A stretch of DNA of 64,000 nucleotides from Ramlibacter cellulosilyticus (GCF_014297465.1 NZ_JACORT010000011.1:145656-209655); one strand, 5' to 3'. Positions 49,496-60,638 are shown, numbered from the stretch's first letter. Made by a program: numbers and translations. Notes: generated by a model from the letters alone, not told the origin.

Positions 49496-51421
49496 ATGAC
49501 TTCGCCCCTCGGCCTGCGTTCCGACCCCACCCTCGACCAGCGGCTGCAGCTGCTCATCGAGGCCGTCACGGACTACGGCATCTTCCTGCTCGACCCCGAA
49601 GGCCACATCATGTCGTGGAACACGGGCGCGCAGAAGCTCAAGGGCTGGCGGCGCGAGGAGATCCTCGGCAACCACTTCTCCATCTTCTACCCGCCGGAGG
49701 CGGTGGCCTCCGGCTGGCCGCAGGAGGAACTGCGCCTGGCCAAGGCGCGCGGCCGCTTCGAGGACGAAGGCTGGCGCGTGCGCAAGGACGGCACGCGCTT
49801 CTGGGCCAACGTGATCATCACGGCCCTGTACGGGCCGATGGGCGAGCTCACCGGCTACGCGAAGATCACGCGCGACCTCACCGAGCGGCGCAAGCACGAG
49901 GAGGAACTGCGCGAGAGCGAGGAACGCTTCCGGCTGCTGGTGGACGGCGTGCGCGACTACGCGATCTTCATGCTGGACCCGAACGGCATCGTGCAGAGCT
50001 GGAACGCGGGCGCGCAGGCCATCCACGGCTACGAGGCGAGCGAGATCGTCGGCCGCCACTTCCGGGCCTTCTACCCGCCGGAGACCGCCGAGGCGCGCGC
50101 GCCGGAGATCGAGCTGGAACAGGCCTTGTCGCAGGGCCGCGTGGAGGACGAAGGCTGGCGCGTGCGCAAGGACGGCTCCCTGTTCTGGGCGAACGTGGTG
50201 GTCACGGCCATCCGCGGCCCGGACGGCGAACTGCGCGGCTACGCCAAGATCACCCGCGACATGAGCGAGCGCCGGCGGCTGGAGGAGCTGGAGCGCTCCA
50301 GCCGGCGCATGAACGAGTTCCTCGCCACGCTGGCGCACGAACTGCGCAACCCGCTCGCGCCGATCCGCAACGCCGTCACGATCATGCAGCTGGAGACGCT
50401 CTCCAGCCCCGTGCTGCGCAATTGCCGCGACGTCATCGACCGGCAGCTCACGCACGTGACGCGGCTCGTGGACGACCTGCTGGACGTGGGCCGGCTCACC
50501 ACCGGCAAGATCAAGCTGCGCAAGGAGCTCGTGCGGCTCGCCGACGTCGTCGCGCGCAGCGTCGAGACGGCGCGGCCGCTCATCACGGCGCGGCGCCACT
50601 CGCTCACGCTGCAGCAACCGCCGCAGCCGGTGTACGTGAACGGCGATTCCACGCGGCTGTCGCAGATCCTGCAGAACCTGCTGGTCAACGCCGCGAAGTA
50701 CACGCCCGAAGGCGGCCAGATCACGCTGGCGGTCGAAGCCGTCGACAGCTTCGTGTACGTGAAGGTCAAGGACAACGGCCGGGGCCTCGCGCCCGAGCAC
50801 CTCAAGTCCATCTTCCAGCTCTTCATGCAGACGGACAGCAGCACCTCCGCCGGCTCGGACAGCGGCCTGGGCATCGGCCTGACGCTGGCGCGGTCGCTGA
50901 CCGAGATGCACGGCGGCTCGCTGGAAGCGGAAAGCCCCGGGCTCGGACAGGGCAGCACGTTCACCGTGCGCCTGCCCGCTGCCACGCAGCAGGCCGTCGA
51001 AGAGGAAGAAGCCAATCGCGAAGACGCGCAGGGCGGCCTGCGCGTGCTGGTGATCGACGACAACCGCGACTCCGCCGACAGCGCCACCGACGTGCTGCGC
51101 CTGCTGGGCAACCAGGTCGAATGCGCGTACGACGGCGAGAGCGGCATCGCCATGGCGAAGCGGCTGAAGCCGCACATGATCCTGCTGGACCTCGCGATGC
51201 CGGGCATGGACGGGTTCGAGGCACGCAAGCGCCTGCGCGAGCAGGGCACGGCGGACAGCGCCCTGCTCGTCGCCATGACCGGCTTCGGCAACGAGGAGGA
51301 CAAGCGCCGCACGCGCGCCGCCGGCTTCGATGCCCACCTCACGAAACCGGTGGAACTGGACGCCCTGGTCTCGCTGCTGAACGAAGCCCGCGAGCGGGCG
51401 GGCAAGGCGCCGCGCGCCTGA
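49496..51421 (+). CDS. Hybrid sensor histidine kinase with two PAS domains and a receiver domain
   Basis: A 641-residue soluble kinase with no membrane helix. Two PAS/PAC units are near-duplicates (DYGIFLLDPEGHIMSWNTGA and DYAIFMLDPNGIVQSWNAGA, each followed by GRVEDEGWRVRKDG-like text). Then come the HisKA H-box LAHELRNPLAPIRN, the N-box LVNAAKYTPEG, the G1-type DNGRGLAPEH and G2 GLGIGLTLARSL, and a C-terminal receiver with acidic DDNRDS and the acceptor in MILLDLAMPGMDG. It likely senses redox, light or a small ligand in the cytoplasm. A CATAAT hexamer at 49481-49486 lies ten bases before the ATG. Confidence 0.93.
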   Translation: MTSPLGLRSDPTLDQRLQLLIEAVTDYGIFLLDPEGHIMSWNTGAQKLKGWRREEILGNHFSIFYPPEAVASGWPQEELRLAKARGRFEDEGWRVRKDGTRFWANVIITALYGPMGELTGYAKITRDLTERRKHEEELRESEERFRLLVDGVRDYAIFMLDPNGIVQSWNAGAQAIHGYEASEIVGRHFRAFYPPETAEARAPEIELEQALSQGRVEDEGWRVRKDGSLFWANVVVTAIRGPDGELRGYAKITRDMSERRRLEELERSSRRMNEFLATLAHELRNPLAPIRNAVTIMQLETLSSPVLRNCRDVIDRQLTHVTRLVDDLLDVGRLTTGKIKLRKELVRLADVVARSVETARPLITARRHSLTLQQPPQPVYVNGDSTRLSQILQNLLVNAAKYTPEGGQITLAVEAVDSFVYVKVKDNGRGLAPEHLKSIFQLFMQTDSSTSAGSDSGLGIGLTLARSLTEMHGGSLEAESPGLGQGSTFTVRLPAATQQAVEEEEANREDAQGGLRVLVIDDNRDSADSATDVLRLLGNQVECAYDGESGIAMAKRLKPHMILLDLAMPGMDGFEARKRLREQGTADSALLVAMTGFGNEEDKRRTRAAGFDAHLTKPVELDALVSLLNEARERAGKAPRA

Positions 51422-51424
51422 CGC

Positions 51425-52891
<1,467 letters not shown>

Positions 52892-52956
52892 GGCTGCTCC
52901 TGGCTGTGCAGTGGGGGTGAGGCTCAGAGCCCGCCCCGGCCGCGCAAGTTCCCGGC

Positions 52957-55218
52957 TCAGGCCACGCTGTGCCGCTGCACGCGGTCCGACACGCGCTGGC
53001 GCAGGCGCAGGCGCGCCGCGTCGGCCAGCATGCGGCCGGCCCACCGGTACACGTTGTACTCGTGCACCGTGCTGCGCAGGCTGGCCATGCGTTCGCGCTG
53101 TTCCGCGGGCGGCATGGTCAAGGCCTGGTGCAGCGCGTCGGCGGTTTCCTCCACGTGGTACGGGTTGACCACCAGCGCCTCGGGCATCTCGCGCGCGGCG
53201 CCGGCGAAGCGGCTCAGGACCAGCACGCCGCGCTCGTCGTCGCGCGCCGCCACGAACTCCTTGCACACCAGGTTCATGCCGTCGTGCAGGCTGGTCACCA
53301 TGCACACGTCGGCGGCGCGGTACAGGCGCATCACCTGGTCGTGGTCGTGGTGCTGCGCGAGCAGCCGCACCACCGGCGCGTCGGGCCGGCCGAAGCGCTC
53401 GTTGATGCGCGCCGTGGCGCGTTCGATGCGTTCGCGGAAGGCGCGGTATTCCTCCAGCGCCCCGCGCGACGGCGCGGCGACCTGCACGAAGGTGAAGCGG
53501 TCGCGCCACTCCGGGTGCTTCTCCAGCAGGCGTTCCACGGCGTTGAGCCGCTCGAGGATCCCCTTCGTGTAGTCGAAGCGGTCGACGCCCACGGCGACGC
53601 GATGGCCGGCGGGGATGTTCAATCGCTCGAACAGCTCGGTGCGGCATTGGCCGGGCGACGGCCATTCCCGCGCTTCCTCCGGCGAAGGCCACTCGATGGA
53701 GATCGGGTAGCTCTCCACCAGCGTGTCCTCGCCGCCGTAGGTGATGGTGGAGTGCTCGTGCTCGATGCGCGCCTCGAGGTAGCGGTCCACCGTCTCGATG
53801 AAGTTCTTGCAGTGGTAGCGCGTGTGGAAGCCGAGGATGGTGCTCCCCAGCATGCCTTCGAGGATCTCGCGCCGCCAGGGGCAGATGCCGAAGGATTCCG
53901 GGTTCGGCCACGGGATGTGCCAGAAGGTCAGGATGGTCGCGCGCGGCAGCTTGCGCCGCACCATCGCCGGCAGCAGCGCGAAGTGGTAGTCCTGCACCAG
54001 CACCACCGGGTCTTCGCTGCGCGCTTCGGCCACCACGGCGTCGGCGAACAGCTGGTTGACGTTGCGGTAGTGCTCCCAGTCCTGCTCGCGGAACACCGGA
54101 CGCACGTGCGCCACGTGGCACAAGGGCCAGAGCCCCTCGTTGGCGAAGCCGTAGTAGTAGCCCTGCTCCTGTTCCTCGGTGAGCCACAGGCGGCGCAGCT
54201 GGTATTCGTCCTCGCCCGGCGGCAGCGGCACGTGGTCGTGCCGGTCCACCGCGGCACGGTCGCCGCTGCCGCTGCCGTGCGCGATCCAGGTGCCGGAGCA
54301 CGCGCGCATCACCGGCTCCACCGCGGTGACGAGGCCGCTCGCGGGACGCCGCACGACCAGGCTGCCGTCCTGCTGCTTCTCGTGGATGTAGGGCTCCCGG
54401 TTGGAGACCACGATCACCTCGTCGCCGCGCAGCTGCGTGCGCAGCAGCGACTGCAGGCGCTCCGCGCTCCAGCCTTCGTCGGAGCGCGGCATGCGGCGGT
54501 ACTCGTCCTCCAGGTCGCGCAGGCGTTCGCGCAGGTCCGCTGCGAGCGGCGCCAGCTCCGGCGACGGCGGCAGCATCGGCTTGAGCAGGCCTTCGCCGCG
54601 CAGCAGCGCGTGCGCGCCCGACACCCAGCCGCGCCAGCTCAGTTGCGCCACGATCACCGTCACCAGCGCGATCGCGCCACCGAGCGTGGCGATCAGGATG
54701 ATCAGGTACTTGCGCGTGTCCTGGCTGCGGCGCTCGATGAAGCTCAGGTCGTGCATCAGCACGAGGTCGCCGGCGGCCCCCGCCTCGCCGACGATCGGGT
54801 GGAAGCTCACGTGCACGGAGCCGCCCTCGATGTTCATCGTCGCGACGCGGTCGGCGGCGACCTCCTTCGCATGGCTGCACTCCAGGTCCTTCGGGAAGCG
54901 CGCTGTGCGGCGCAGCACCTGGCCGCTGGGCGAACACCAGCCGATGGCGACCAGGCGCTCGTCCTGCACGGCGCGGTCGAAGATCGCCTGTAGCTTGCGC
55001 CCGCGCGTCTCCGCATCCGTGAGCGAGTCGGCCAGCGCGTTGGCCACCAGGTTGCCGCGCATGTCGAGGTCGCGCGCGAACCAGCGCAGCGTCAGCCGGT
55101 CCATGAGCGGCACGGCCAGGTAGGCCGTCCCCGTCAGGATGACGACCAGCGGCACCAGGAAGCGCAATTGCAGGCGGAATGTCTTCAGCAACAGGGGTCC
55201 TTCGTCTTGATTCAGCAA
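52957..55218 (-). CDS. otsA: Membrane-anchored trehalose-6-phosphate synthase with N-terminal sensor-like domain
   Basis: A 753-residue fusion. Residues about 17-38 and 175-197 are transmembrane helices flanking a periplasmic domain of about 135 residues, the layout of a sensor-protein input domain. From about residue 270 a GT20 trehalose-6-phosphate synthase follows: [44 protein letters not shown] and [11 protein letters not shown] match substrate-binding stretches of OtsA. It makes trehalose-6-phosphate from UDP-glucose and glucose-6-phosphate. No OtsB phosphatase is nearby. The listed start is TTG; another in-frame TTG at 55191 has a better ribosome-binding site (AAGGA, six bases) and may be the true one. 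Confidence 0.88.
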   Translation of the reverse strand: MLNQDEGPLLLKTFRLQLRFLVPLVVILTGTAYLAVPLMDRLTLRWFARDLDMRGNLVANALADSLTDAETRGRKLQAIFDRAVQDERLVAIGWCSPSGQVLRRTARFPKDLECSHAKEVAADRVATMNIEGGSVHVSFHPIVGEAGAAGDLVLMHDLSFIERRSQDTRKYLIILIATLGGAIALVTVIVAQLSWRGWVSGAHALLRGEGLLKPMLPPSPELAPLAADLRERLRDLEDEYRRMPRSDEGWSAERLQSLLRTQLRGDEVIVVSNREPYIHEKQQDGSLVVRRPASGLVTAVEPVMRACSGTWIAHGSGSGDRAAVDRHDHVPLPPGEDEYQLRRLWLTEEQEQGYYYGFANEGLWPLCHVAHVRPVFREQDWEHYRNVNQLFADAVVAEARSEDPVVLVQDYHFALLPAMVRRKLPRATILTFWHIPWPNPESFGICPWRREILEGMLGSTILGFHTRYHCKNFIETVDRYLEARIEHEHSTITYGGEDTLVESYPISIEWPSPEEAREWPSPGQCRTELFERLNIPAGHRVAVGVDRFDYTKGILERLNAVERLLEKHPEWRDRFTFVQVAAPSRGALEEYRAFRERIERATARINERFGRPDAPVVRLLAQHHDHDQVMRLYRAADVCMVTSLHDGMNLVCKEFVAARDDERGVLVLSRFAGAAREMPEALVVNPYHVEETADALHQALTMPPAEQRERMASLRSTVHEYNVYRWAGRMLADAARLRLRQRVSDRVQRHSVA

Positions 55219-55293
55219 TACATTCTGACAAAACGATTACCGTCGAGTTCCCCGGGGGGCAGACAGCCGGGCGCCCGCTGCCTATACTGCGCC

Positions 55294-55357
55294 TGCTGTC
55301 GAGGACGACGGCGCATTTCAGGTCGCATCCTTCGCCCCGCCCGTGCGGGGCGATTTT
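55294..55357 (+). ncRNA. Candidate small RNA (about 60 nt) between otsA-like and marR-like genes
   Basis: A promoter-like pair CAGACA (55260-55265), 17-bp spacer and TATACT (55283-55288) is followed about 45 bp later by a strong plus-strand intrinsic terminator, with no open frame between. Neither flanking gene is on the plus strand, so the pair would make a free transcript of about 60 nt. Inferred from promoter and terminator signals only. Confidence 0.35.
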
Positions 55358-55358
55358 T
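55333..55358 (+). terminator. Rho-independent terminator, plus strand
   Basis: Perfect stem CGCCCCGC/GCGGGGCG (55333-55340 and 55345-55352), loop CCGT, then ATTTTTCC. Oriented for plus-strand transcription, while both flanking genes run on the minus strand. Confidence 0.75.
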
Positions 55359-55361
55359 CCT

Positions 55362-55883
55362 TCAGCGGTCCTCGCTCAGCGGGATGCCGGCGCCGCGCTC
55401 GTCGACGCCCAGTTCCTCGATCAGCAGCGCGAGGTCGCGGTCCAGGCGCGCCAGCGCCTTCTTGTCCAGGCGCGCCAGCGCGTCGGGCAGCACCCCGGCG
55501 AAAGGAGCGGGCGCCTTGGCCAGCACCTTGGCCGCACGCGCTGTGGTGTGCAGCTGTACCGCGCGCCGGTCTTCGCCACCGCGCTCGGCCAGCACCAGGT
55601 TCTTCTCCGTGAGCGACCGCAGCAGGTTGCTCGCCGTCGACTGGTGGATGTCCATCGCGCGCGCGAGCTCGCCCACGCCGATGCCGGGCTGCGCCTGGAT
55701 GACCGACAGCGCCCAGACCTGCGCACCGGAGATGCCGGCCTTGGTCTCGACGGCGCGGAAGTGGCTCTTGACGGCGTTGAAGACGAGGCGGAAGCGGCGC
55801 AGCACCCGCACCGCGGGATCCGCCGCCGCCTCGGGGCCCGCCGCCCTTTTTCGTGGTGTGGTTCGGGTCGGCATGTGCGCCAT
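55362..55883 (-). CDS. MarR-family transcription regulator
   Basis: A protein of about 173 residues with the MarR winged helix: GISGAQVWALSVIQAQPGIGVGELARAM (helices to turn), the recognition helix region DIHQSTASNLLRSL, and the wing VLAERGGEDRRAVQLHTT with the conserved D-R. It should act as a dimeric repressor or activator responding to a small ligand. The frame is open to an ATG at 55913; I use the ATG at 55883, and 55874 is also possible. No clear target gene next to it. Confidence 0.88.
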   Translation of the reverse strand: MAHMPTRTTPRKRAAGPEAAADPAVRVLRRFRLVFNAVKSHFRAVETKAGISGAQVWALSVIQAQPGIGVGELARAMDIHQSTASNLLRSLTEKNLVLAERGGEDRRAVQLHTTARAAKVLAKAPAPFAGVLPDALARLDKKALARLDRDLALLIEELGVDERGAGIPLSEDR

Positions 55884-55980
55884 CTTAGAGGTTCGCGCAT
55901 CGGTTCTCATCATGCGATGGTGCGCGGCTTACCCTGCGCCACGCGGCGCGGCGTGTTCCTCCTGCGGGCGCGGGGACGCT

Positions 55981-56817
55981 TCAGCGCCGCGCCACGGCCT
56001 GCCGGTAGAGCCCTTCGACGCGCGGGATGTTCTCCTGCAGCCGGCGCATGCGATCGGGGCCGGTGGGGTGCGTGGAGAGGAAGGCGGCGTTGGCGTTGCC
56101 GCCCGACTCGCGCCCCATCTTCTCCCAGAGGGTGACGGACGCGCGCGGGTCGAAGCCGGCGCGGGCGCCCATCTCCAGGCCCACGAGGTCGGCCTCGGTC
56201 TCGTCGTCGCGGCTGAACTTCAGCGTCAGCAGCTGCGTGCCGATGTTGGCGGCCACGTCGCCGAGCTGGCCCAGGCCGAACAGCTGCGCGCCCAGCGACA
56301 GCAGCGCGCCCGTGCCCTGGCTCTTGGCGATGCGCTCGCGGGCATGCTCGCGCAAGGCGTGCGCCATCTCGTGCCCGACGACCATCGCCGTCTCGTCATC
56401 GGACAGCTCGAGGCGATCGAGCAGGCCGGTGAACACGGCGATCTTGCCGCCCGGCATGCAGAAGGCATTGATCGACTTGCTGCCGATGAGGTTCACTTCC
56501 CAGCGCCACTGGCGCGCACGCTCGTTCCAGCGCGGCGCATCGGCGATGAGGCGCGAGGAGATGGAGCGCAATCGCCGCAGTTGCGGATGGTTCTCCGGCG
56601 CCAGCGCGCCTTTCGCGCGCGCCTGCTGCATCAGCTCGCCGTACTGCTGCTGCGCAGCAACCTCGAGCTCGTTCGCCGGAACGAGGCTGCGCACCGTGGA
56701 CGGTGGCCCGACGTTGACCTGTGCCAGCGCGCCGCCGGCCACGGTGGTTCCCGCTGCGAGCAGGAAGGCCCGCCTGGCCATCCAGGGGGAGGACTTGGCA
56801 GCACAGATTCGGCACAT
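55981..56817 (-). CDS. M48-family zinc metalloprotease
   Basis: A protein of about 278 residues with the zinc motif VVGHEMAHALREH (HExxH) near residue 150 and the downstream glutamate ligand in DDETEADLVGLEMGARAG near 205. The N-terminus (MARRAFLLAAGTTVAGGALA) is a signal peptide, so it is a periplasmic peptidase of the BepA/LoiP type, probably in envelope quality control; no TPR domain follows. The start is uncertain: ATG 56817 is listed, ATG 56781 begins directly at the signal peptide. Confidence 0.88.
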   Translation of the reverse strand: MCRICAAKSSPWMARRAFLLAAGTTVAGGALAQVNVGPPSTVRSLVPANELEVAAQQQYGELMQQARAKGALAPENHPQLRRLRSISSRLIADAPRWNERARQWRWEVNLIGSKSINAFCMPGGKIAVFTGLLDRLELSDDETAMVVGHEMAHALREHARERIAKSQGTGALLSLGAQLFGLGQLGDVAANIGTQLLTLKFSRDDETEADLVGLEMGARAGFDPRASVTLWEKMGRESGGNANAAFLSTHPTGPDRMRRLQENIPRVEGLYRQAVARR

Positions 56818-56848
56818 GCGCGAATAATAGGGAAGAACAAACCCAACC

Positions 56849-58219
56849 ATGTCAGACCCTACCGCCAACACGGCGCAGAGCCCGCCTGCGCGCCCCAGCT
56901 GGGGCGAGACCCTGCGCGTCTACACCGAGCCTGCCACCCTGCGCATGCTGTTCCTCGGCTTCTCGGCGGGGCTGCCCTTGCTGCTGGTGCTGGGCACGCT
57001 CGGGTTTCGCCTGCGCGAGGCTGGCATCGACCGGACCACGATCGGCTTCCTGTCCTGGGTGGGCCTGGCCTACGGCATCAAGTGGACCTGGGCGCCGCTG
57101 GTGGACCGCATGCCGCTGCCCATCCTCACGCGCTGGCTGGGACGGCGGCGCAGCTGGCTGCTCTTCGCGCAGGTGCTGATCATGGTGGGGCTGGTGGGCA
57201 TGGGCGTCCAGGACCCCAAGCTCGCGCTCGACCCCGTCGTGTGGTGCGCGGTGCTGGTCGCCTTCGCGTCGGCCACGCAGGACATCGCGCTGGATGCCTT
57301 CCGCATCGAGTCGGCCAACACCGAGCGCCAGGGCGCGCTGGCGGCGGCCTACCAGACGGGCTACCGGCTCGCGATGATCTGGGCCGGCGCCGGCGTGCTG
57401 TGGATCGCGGCGCGCTCGGAGGTGTCGGTCTCCGAGGTGTACGAGCATGGTGCCTGGCAGACGGCCTACCTGTGGATGGCGGCCTCGATGCTGGTCGGCG
57501 TCGCGACCGTGCTGCTGTCGCCCGAGCCCGTGGCGCGTCCGCTGCCGCCCGCCAAGGGCGCGCGCGAGTGGCTGCAGGGCGCGCTGGTCGAACCCTTCGC
57601 GGACTTCATCCGCCGCTACCACTGGCATGCCGCGCTGATCCTCGCGCTGATCGCCGTCTACCGCATCAGCGACGTGGTGATGGGGATCATGGCCAACCCT
57701 TTCTACGTGGACATGGGTTTCACCAAGGACGAAGTCGCGGCGGTGAGCAAGGTGTTCGGCGTGATCATGACGCTGGTCGGCGCCTTCCTGGGCGGCGTGC
57801 TCGCGCTGCGGCTGGGCGTGATGCGCACGCTGATGCTGGGCGCGATCCTCAGCGCGGCGAGCAACCTGCTGTTCGCGTGGCTGGCCGGCGTGGGCCACAA
57901 CGTGACCATGCTGGTCTTCGTCGTGTCTGCCGACAACCTCTCCAGCGGCATCGCGTCGGCCGCCTTCGTGGCCTACCTGTCCAGCCTGACCAACGTGCAG
58001 TACTCGGCGACGCAGTACGCGCTGTTCAGCTCCATGATGCTGCTGCTGCCGAAGTTCCTGGCCGGGTATTCGGGCAAGTACGTCGACAGCTACGGCTACG
58101 CGAACTTCTTCGTGGCTACGGCCATGCTGGGCGTGCCGGTGCTGGTGCTCGTCTGGCTGGCGACGCGCAACCTGAAGGTGAAGCCGAAGGAACGGCCGGG
58201 GGTGTTCGCGGACGATTGA
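56849..58219 (+). CDS. ampG: AmpG-like muropeptide permease
   Basis: A 456-residue MFS permease with about twelve to fourteen helices. Family features: MLFLGFSAGLPLLLVLGTLGFRLREAG in helix 1, GLAYGIKWTWAPLVDRMPLP, and ASATQDIALDAFRIE with the Asp/Asp charges typical of AmpG. It imports anhydromuropeptides for cell-wall recycling. It is divergent from the M48 protease gene with only about 31 bp between starts, and is followed by repeat copy D. Confidence 0.9.
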   Translation: MSDPTANTAQSPPARPSWGETLRVYTEPATLRMLFLGFSAGLPLLLVLGTLGFRLREAGIDRTTIGFLSWVGLAYGIKWTWAPLVDRMPLPILTRWLGRRRSWLLFAQVLIMVGLVGMGVQDPKLALDPVVWCAVLVAFASATQDIALDAFRIESANTERQGALAAAYQTGYRLAMIWAGAGVLWIAARSEVSVSEVYEHGAWQTAYLWMAASMLVGVATVLLSPEPVARPLPPAKGAREWLQGALVEPFADFIRRYHWHAALILALIAVYRISDVVMGIMANPFYVDMGFTKDEVAAVSKVFGVIMTLVGAFLGGVLALRLGVMRTLMLGAILSAASNLLFAWLAGVGHNVTMLVFVVSADNLSSGIASAAFVAYLSSLTNVQYSATQYALFSSMMLLLPKFLAGYSGKYVDSYGYANFFVATAMLGVPVLVLVWLATRNLKVKPKERPGVFADD

Positions 58220-58221
58220 TC

Positions 58222-58333
58222 GGTGGGGTTCGCTTCGCTCACCGTCCGCGGCTTCGCCGCGCCACCCTACCAATTCGGACCAGTGCAGGGTGGCGGCGGC
58301 GCGCTGCCGGAAGGTGAGCGAAGCGAACCCCAC
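58222..58333. repeat. Intergenic inverted-repeat element, CCACCCTAC type (copy D)
   Basis: Left arm 58222-58270 (GGTGGGGTTCGCTTCGCTCAC to CCACCCTAC) and right arm 58284-58333 (GCAGGGTGG to GCGAAGCGAACCCCACC). Unlike the other full copies it lies between two genes on the same strand. The right arm has one change in the core (GCAGGG for GTAGGG). Confidence 0.85.
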
Positions 58334-58410
58334 CGAAGTGAGCCACCCCTCACCTCCGCCGCGCTACTACTTCACGCGCGAGCGCCCCGACTTCCGTTTG
58401 GAGACCTCCG

Positions 58411-58425
58411 TTTACTTTACTTTAC
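58411..58425 (+). promoter_or_regulatory. TTTAC tandem repeat in the promoter of the two-component genes
   Basis: TTTACTTTACTTTAC forms three perfect 5-bp repeats in the only AT-rich stretch of a GC-rich 288-bp gap, about 85 bp before the response-regulator ATG. Just upstream, CTTCCGTTT and CCTCCGTTT form a near-direct repeat 14 bp apart. Direct repeats are typical binding sites of OmpR-family regulators, so autoregulation is plausible. Confidence 0.4.
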
Positions 58426-58507
58426 GGCTACGACAAGCAGCCGCGATGGCCGCGGCCGACCATGCCCTGGTCGGGCCCGCCGTCGGGGCCCTTACCGCCA
58501 ATTTCCC

Positions 58508-59221
58508 ATGCAGCAACTCCTGATGATCGAAGACGACACCCGCCTCGCGCAGATGGTGGGCGAGTACCTCGAGCGATCCGGTTTCGGCGTGACGCACGCG
58601 CCCGATGCGAAGGCCGGCCTCGACCTGCTGGAAGCCCCGCCTTCCGGCAGCACGCCCGACCTCGTCGTCCTGGACCTCATGCTGCCGGACATCGACGGCC
58701 TGGAAGTCTGCCGCCGCGTGCGCGCCCTCCCTGGCGACACCGGCCGGGTGCCGGTGCTGATGCTCACGGCCAAGGGCGACCCCATGGACCGCATCGTGGG
58801 CCTGGAGCTCGGCGCCGACGACTACCTGCCCAAGCCCTTCGAGCCCCGCGAGCTGCTCGCCCGCATCCGCGCCATCCTGCGCCGCCGCGCCGACGGCACG
58901 CCGCCGCCGGCCAAGACCATGAAGTTCGGCTCGCTGGAGATCGACCGCGACGCGCGCACGGTGAGCGTGGGCGGCAAGCCCGCGGACCTCACCTCCTACC
59001 AGTTCGACCTGCTGGTGGTGCTGGCCGAGCGCGCCGGCCGCGTGCTGACCCGCGACCAGATCATGGAAGCGGTGCGCGGCCGCGAACTCGAGGCCTTCGA
59101 CCGCTCGATCGACGTGCACATGGGACGCATCCGCGCCGCCATCGAGGCCGACCCGAAGACGCCCAAGCGCATCCTGACCGTGCGCGGCGTGGGCTACGTG
59201 TTCGCCAAGCAGCAGGACTGA
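58508..59221 (+). CDS. OmpR-family response regulator
   Basis: A 237-residue regulator. The receiver domain has acidic residues in LLMIEDD, the phospho-acceptor aspartate in LVVLDLMLPDIDG near residue 55, and the lysine in DDYLPKPFEP near 108. The winged-helix output domain covers about 140-235 (LTSYQFDLLVVLAERAGRVL, then RSIDVHMGRIRAAIEADPK and TVRGVGYVF). Paired with the sensor kinase 19 bp downstream; the subfamily resembles RstA/CpxR-type regulators. Confidence 0.95.
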   Translation: MQQLLMIEDDTRLAQMVGEYLERSGFGVTHAPDAKAGLDLLEAPPSGSTPDLVVLDLMLPDIDGLEVCRRVRALPGDTGRVPVLMLTAKGDPMDRIVGLELGADDYLPKPFEPRELLARIRAILRRRADGTPPPAKTMKFGSLEIDRDARTVSVGGKPADLTSYQFDLLVVLAERAGRVLTRDQIMEAVRGRELEAFDRSIDVHMGRIRAAIEADPKTPKRILTVRGVGYVFAKQQD

Positions 59222-59240
59222 ACGAGGCACACTGGCCCCG

Positions 59241-60431
59241 ATGACCGCCTGGAACGCGCACTGGCGCTTCCCCCTCTATCTCCGCATCTGGCTCGCCGTG
59301 ATCGTGGCCGTGGGCCTGCTCACGGTGGCCTTCGGCTGGCTGATGCGCCAGAGCTGGGAGCAGCAGCAGGTGCCCGAGCGCGAGGTCGTGATCCTGGACG
59401 AGAAGGACCAGGTCATCGGCCAGAGCATGGTCCGGCCGAACCGCGTCCGCGGCCAGGGCTTCGAATTCGAAGTGCCGCTGAAAGACGGCCGCACCATCAC
59501 GGTGCAGATCCCGCGCCGTCCGCGGCCTCCGGCGGAAAGCGCGCGCATCTGGCCGCCGCGCGGCCAGAGCGGCTTCTTCTGGATGCTGGGCGTGGTCGCC
59601 ATTGCCGTCGCCATGGGCAGCTACCCCGTCGTGCGGCGCCTCACGCTGCGGCTGGAAGACCTGCGCCGCGGCGTCGAGCGCTGGGGGGAAGGCGACCTCA
59701 GCGTGCGACTGCCGGAGGCGGGCAGTGACGAAGTGGCCTTCCTCGCCCGGCGCTTCAACCATGCGGCCGAACGCGTCGAGAACCTGCTGAAGGCCAACAA
59801 GTCGCTGCTCGCGAACGCCTCGCACGAACTGCGTTCGCCGCTCGCCCGCATCCGCATGGGCCTGGAGCTGATGGACCCCGAGCCCTCGCCCCGTACTCGC
59901 GACGAAATCACGCGCAACATCGGCGAGCTGGACCAGCTGATCGACGAGATCCTGCTCGCGAGCCGGCTCGACGCGCGGGAAGCCGACGTCGGCACCGTCG
60001 AACCGGTGGACCTCACCGGCCTGGCGGCGGAGGAAAGCGCGCGGGCCGGCGCGGAGCTGGAGGCGGCCGGATCGGCGAACACGCTGGTGGTGGAAGGCGT
60101 GGCCAAGCTCCTGCGCCGCGCCATCCGCAACCTGCTGGAAAACGCGCGCCGCTACAGCAGCGGGCCGGTGACGGTCAGCGTGACGCGGCGCGGAACGCAG
60201 GCGGAAGTACGCGTTTGCGACCGCGGCCCCGGCGTGCCGGAGACGGAACGCGAGCGGATCTTCGAGCCGTTCTACCGCCTGCGCGGGGCGAGCGAGCGCG
60301 AAGGCGGCGTGGGCCTCGGCCTGGCACTCGTGCGCTCGATCGCGCAGCGCCATCGCGGCAGCGCGCGCTGCGAGGCCAACCCCGGTGGAGGCGCCTGCTT
60401 CGTGCTCACCCTGCCCTGTGAGCAAACGTAA
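59241..60431 (+). CDS. Sensor histidine kinase of the OmpR-family pair
   Basis: A 396-residue membrane kinase: helix 1 (residues about 12-34), a periplasmic loop of about 80 residues rich in Arg/Pro, helix 2 (about 115-130), HAMP, and the H-box ASHELRSPLARIRMG near 190. The ATP-binding domain has the N-box IRNLLENARRYS, G1-type DRGPGVPE and G2 GVGLGLALV. The stimulus is unknown; envelope stress or metals would be typical for the subfamily. Co-transcribed with the regulator. Confidence 0.94.
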   Translation: MTAWNAHWRFPLYLRIWLAVIVAVGLLTVAFGWLMRQSWEQQQVPEREVVILDEKDQVIGQSMVRPNRVRGQGFEFEVPLKDGRTITVQIPRRPRPPAESARIWPPRGQSGFFWMLGVVAIAVAMGSYPVVRRLTLRLEDLRRGVERWGEGDLSVRLPEAGSDEVAFLARRFNHAAERVENLLKANKSLLANASHELRSPLARIRMGLELMDPEPSPRTRDEITRNIGELDQLIDEILLASRLDAREADVGTVEPVDLTGLAAEESARAGAELEAAGSANTLVVEGVAKLLRRAIRNLLENARRYSSGPVTVSVTRRGTQAEVRVCDRGPGVPETERERIFEPFYRLRGASEREGGVGLGLALVRSIAQRHRGSARCEANPGGGACFVLTLPCEQT

Positions 60432-60638
60432 GCCGCAGTAAAAGACTCTGAGCGGCTCTCGCCAAAAGCGGGAAAAATCACGAAGATGTTCCCTGCCAGT
60501 GCCGGACCTACCGTCCCAGGCATCCCCCGAAAGGAGGATGGACGGAGCGTCCCGGCCGACGAAAGATACATGCACTGTCACGCATCGCCGGACACACGGG
60601 ATTCAAGTCTCCCAACGACGTCCTTCCAAGGACTTGAT
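60432..60638 (+). other. Non-coding stretch between kinase gene and terminator; possible RNA element
   Basis: About 207 bp with no supported gene. It contains CCCCCGAAAGGAGG (60524-60537), a small hairpin GTCCTT/AAGGAC (60620-60633), and ends in a strong terminator. It may be a long 3' UTR of the two-component mRNA or a small RNA gene. I see no convincing internal promoter. Confidence 0.3.
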
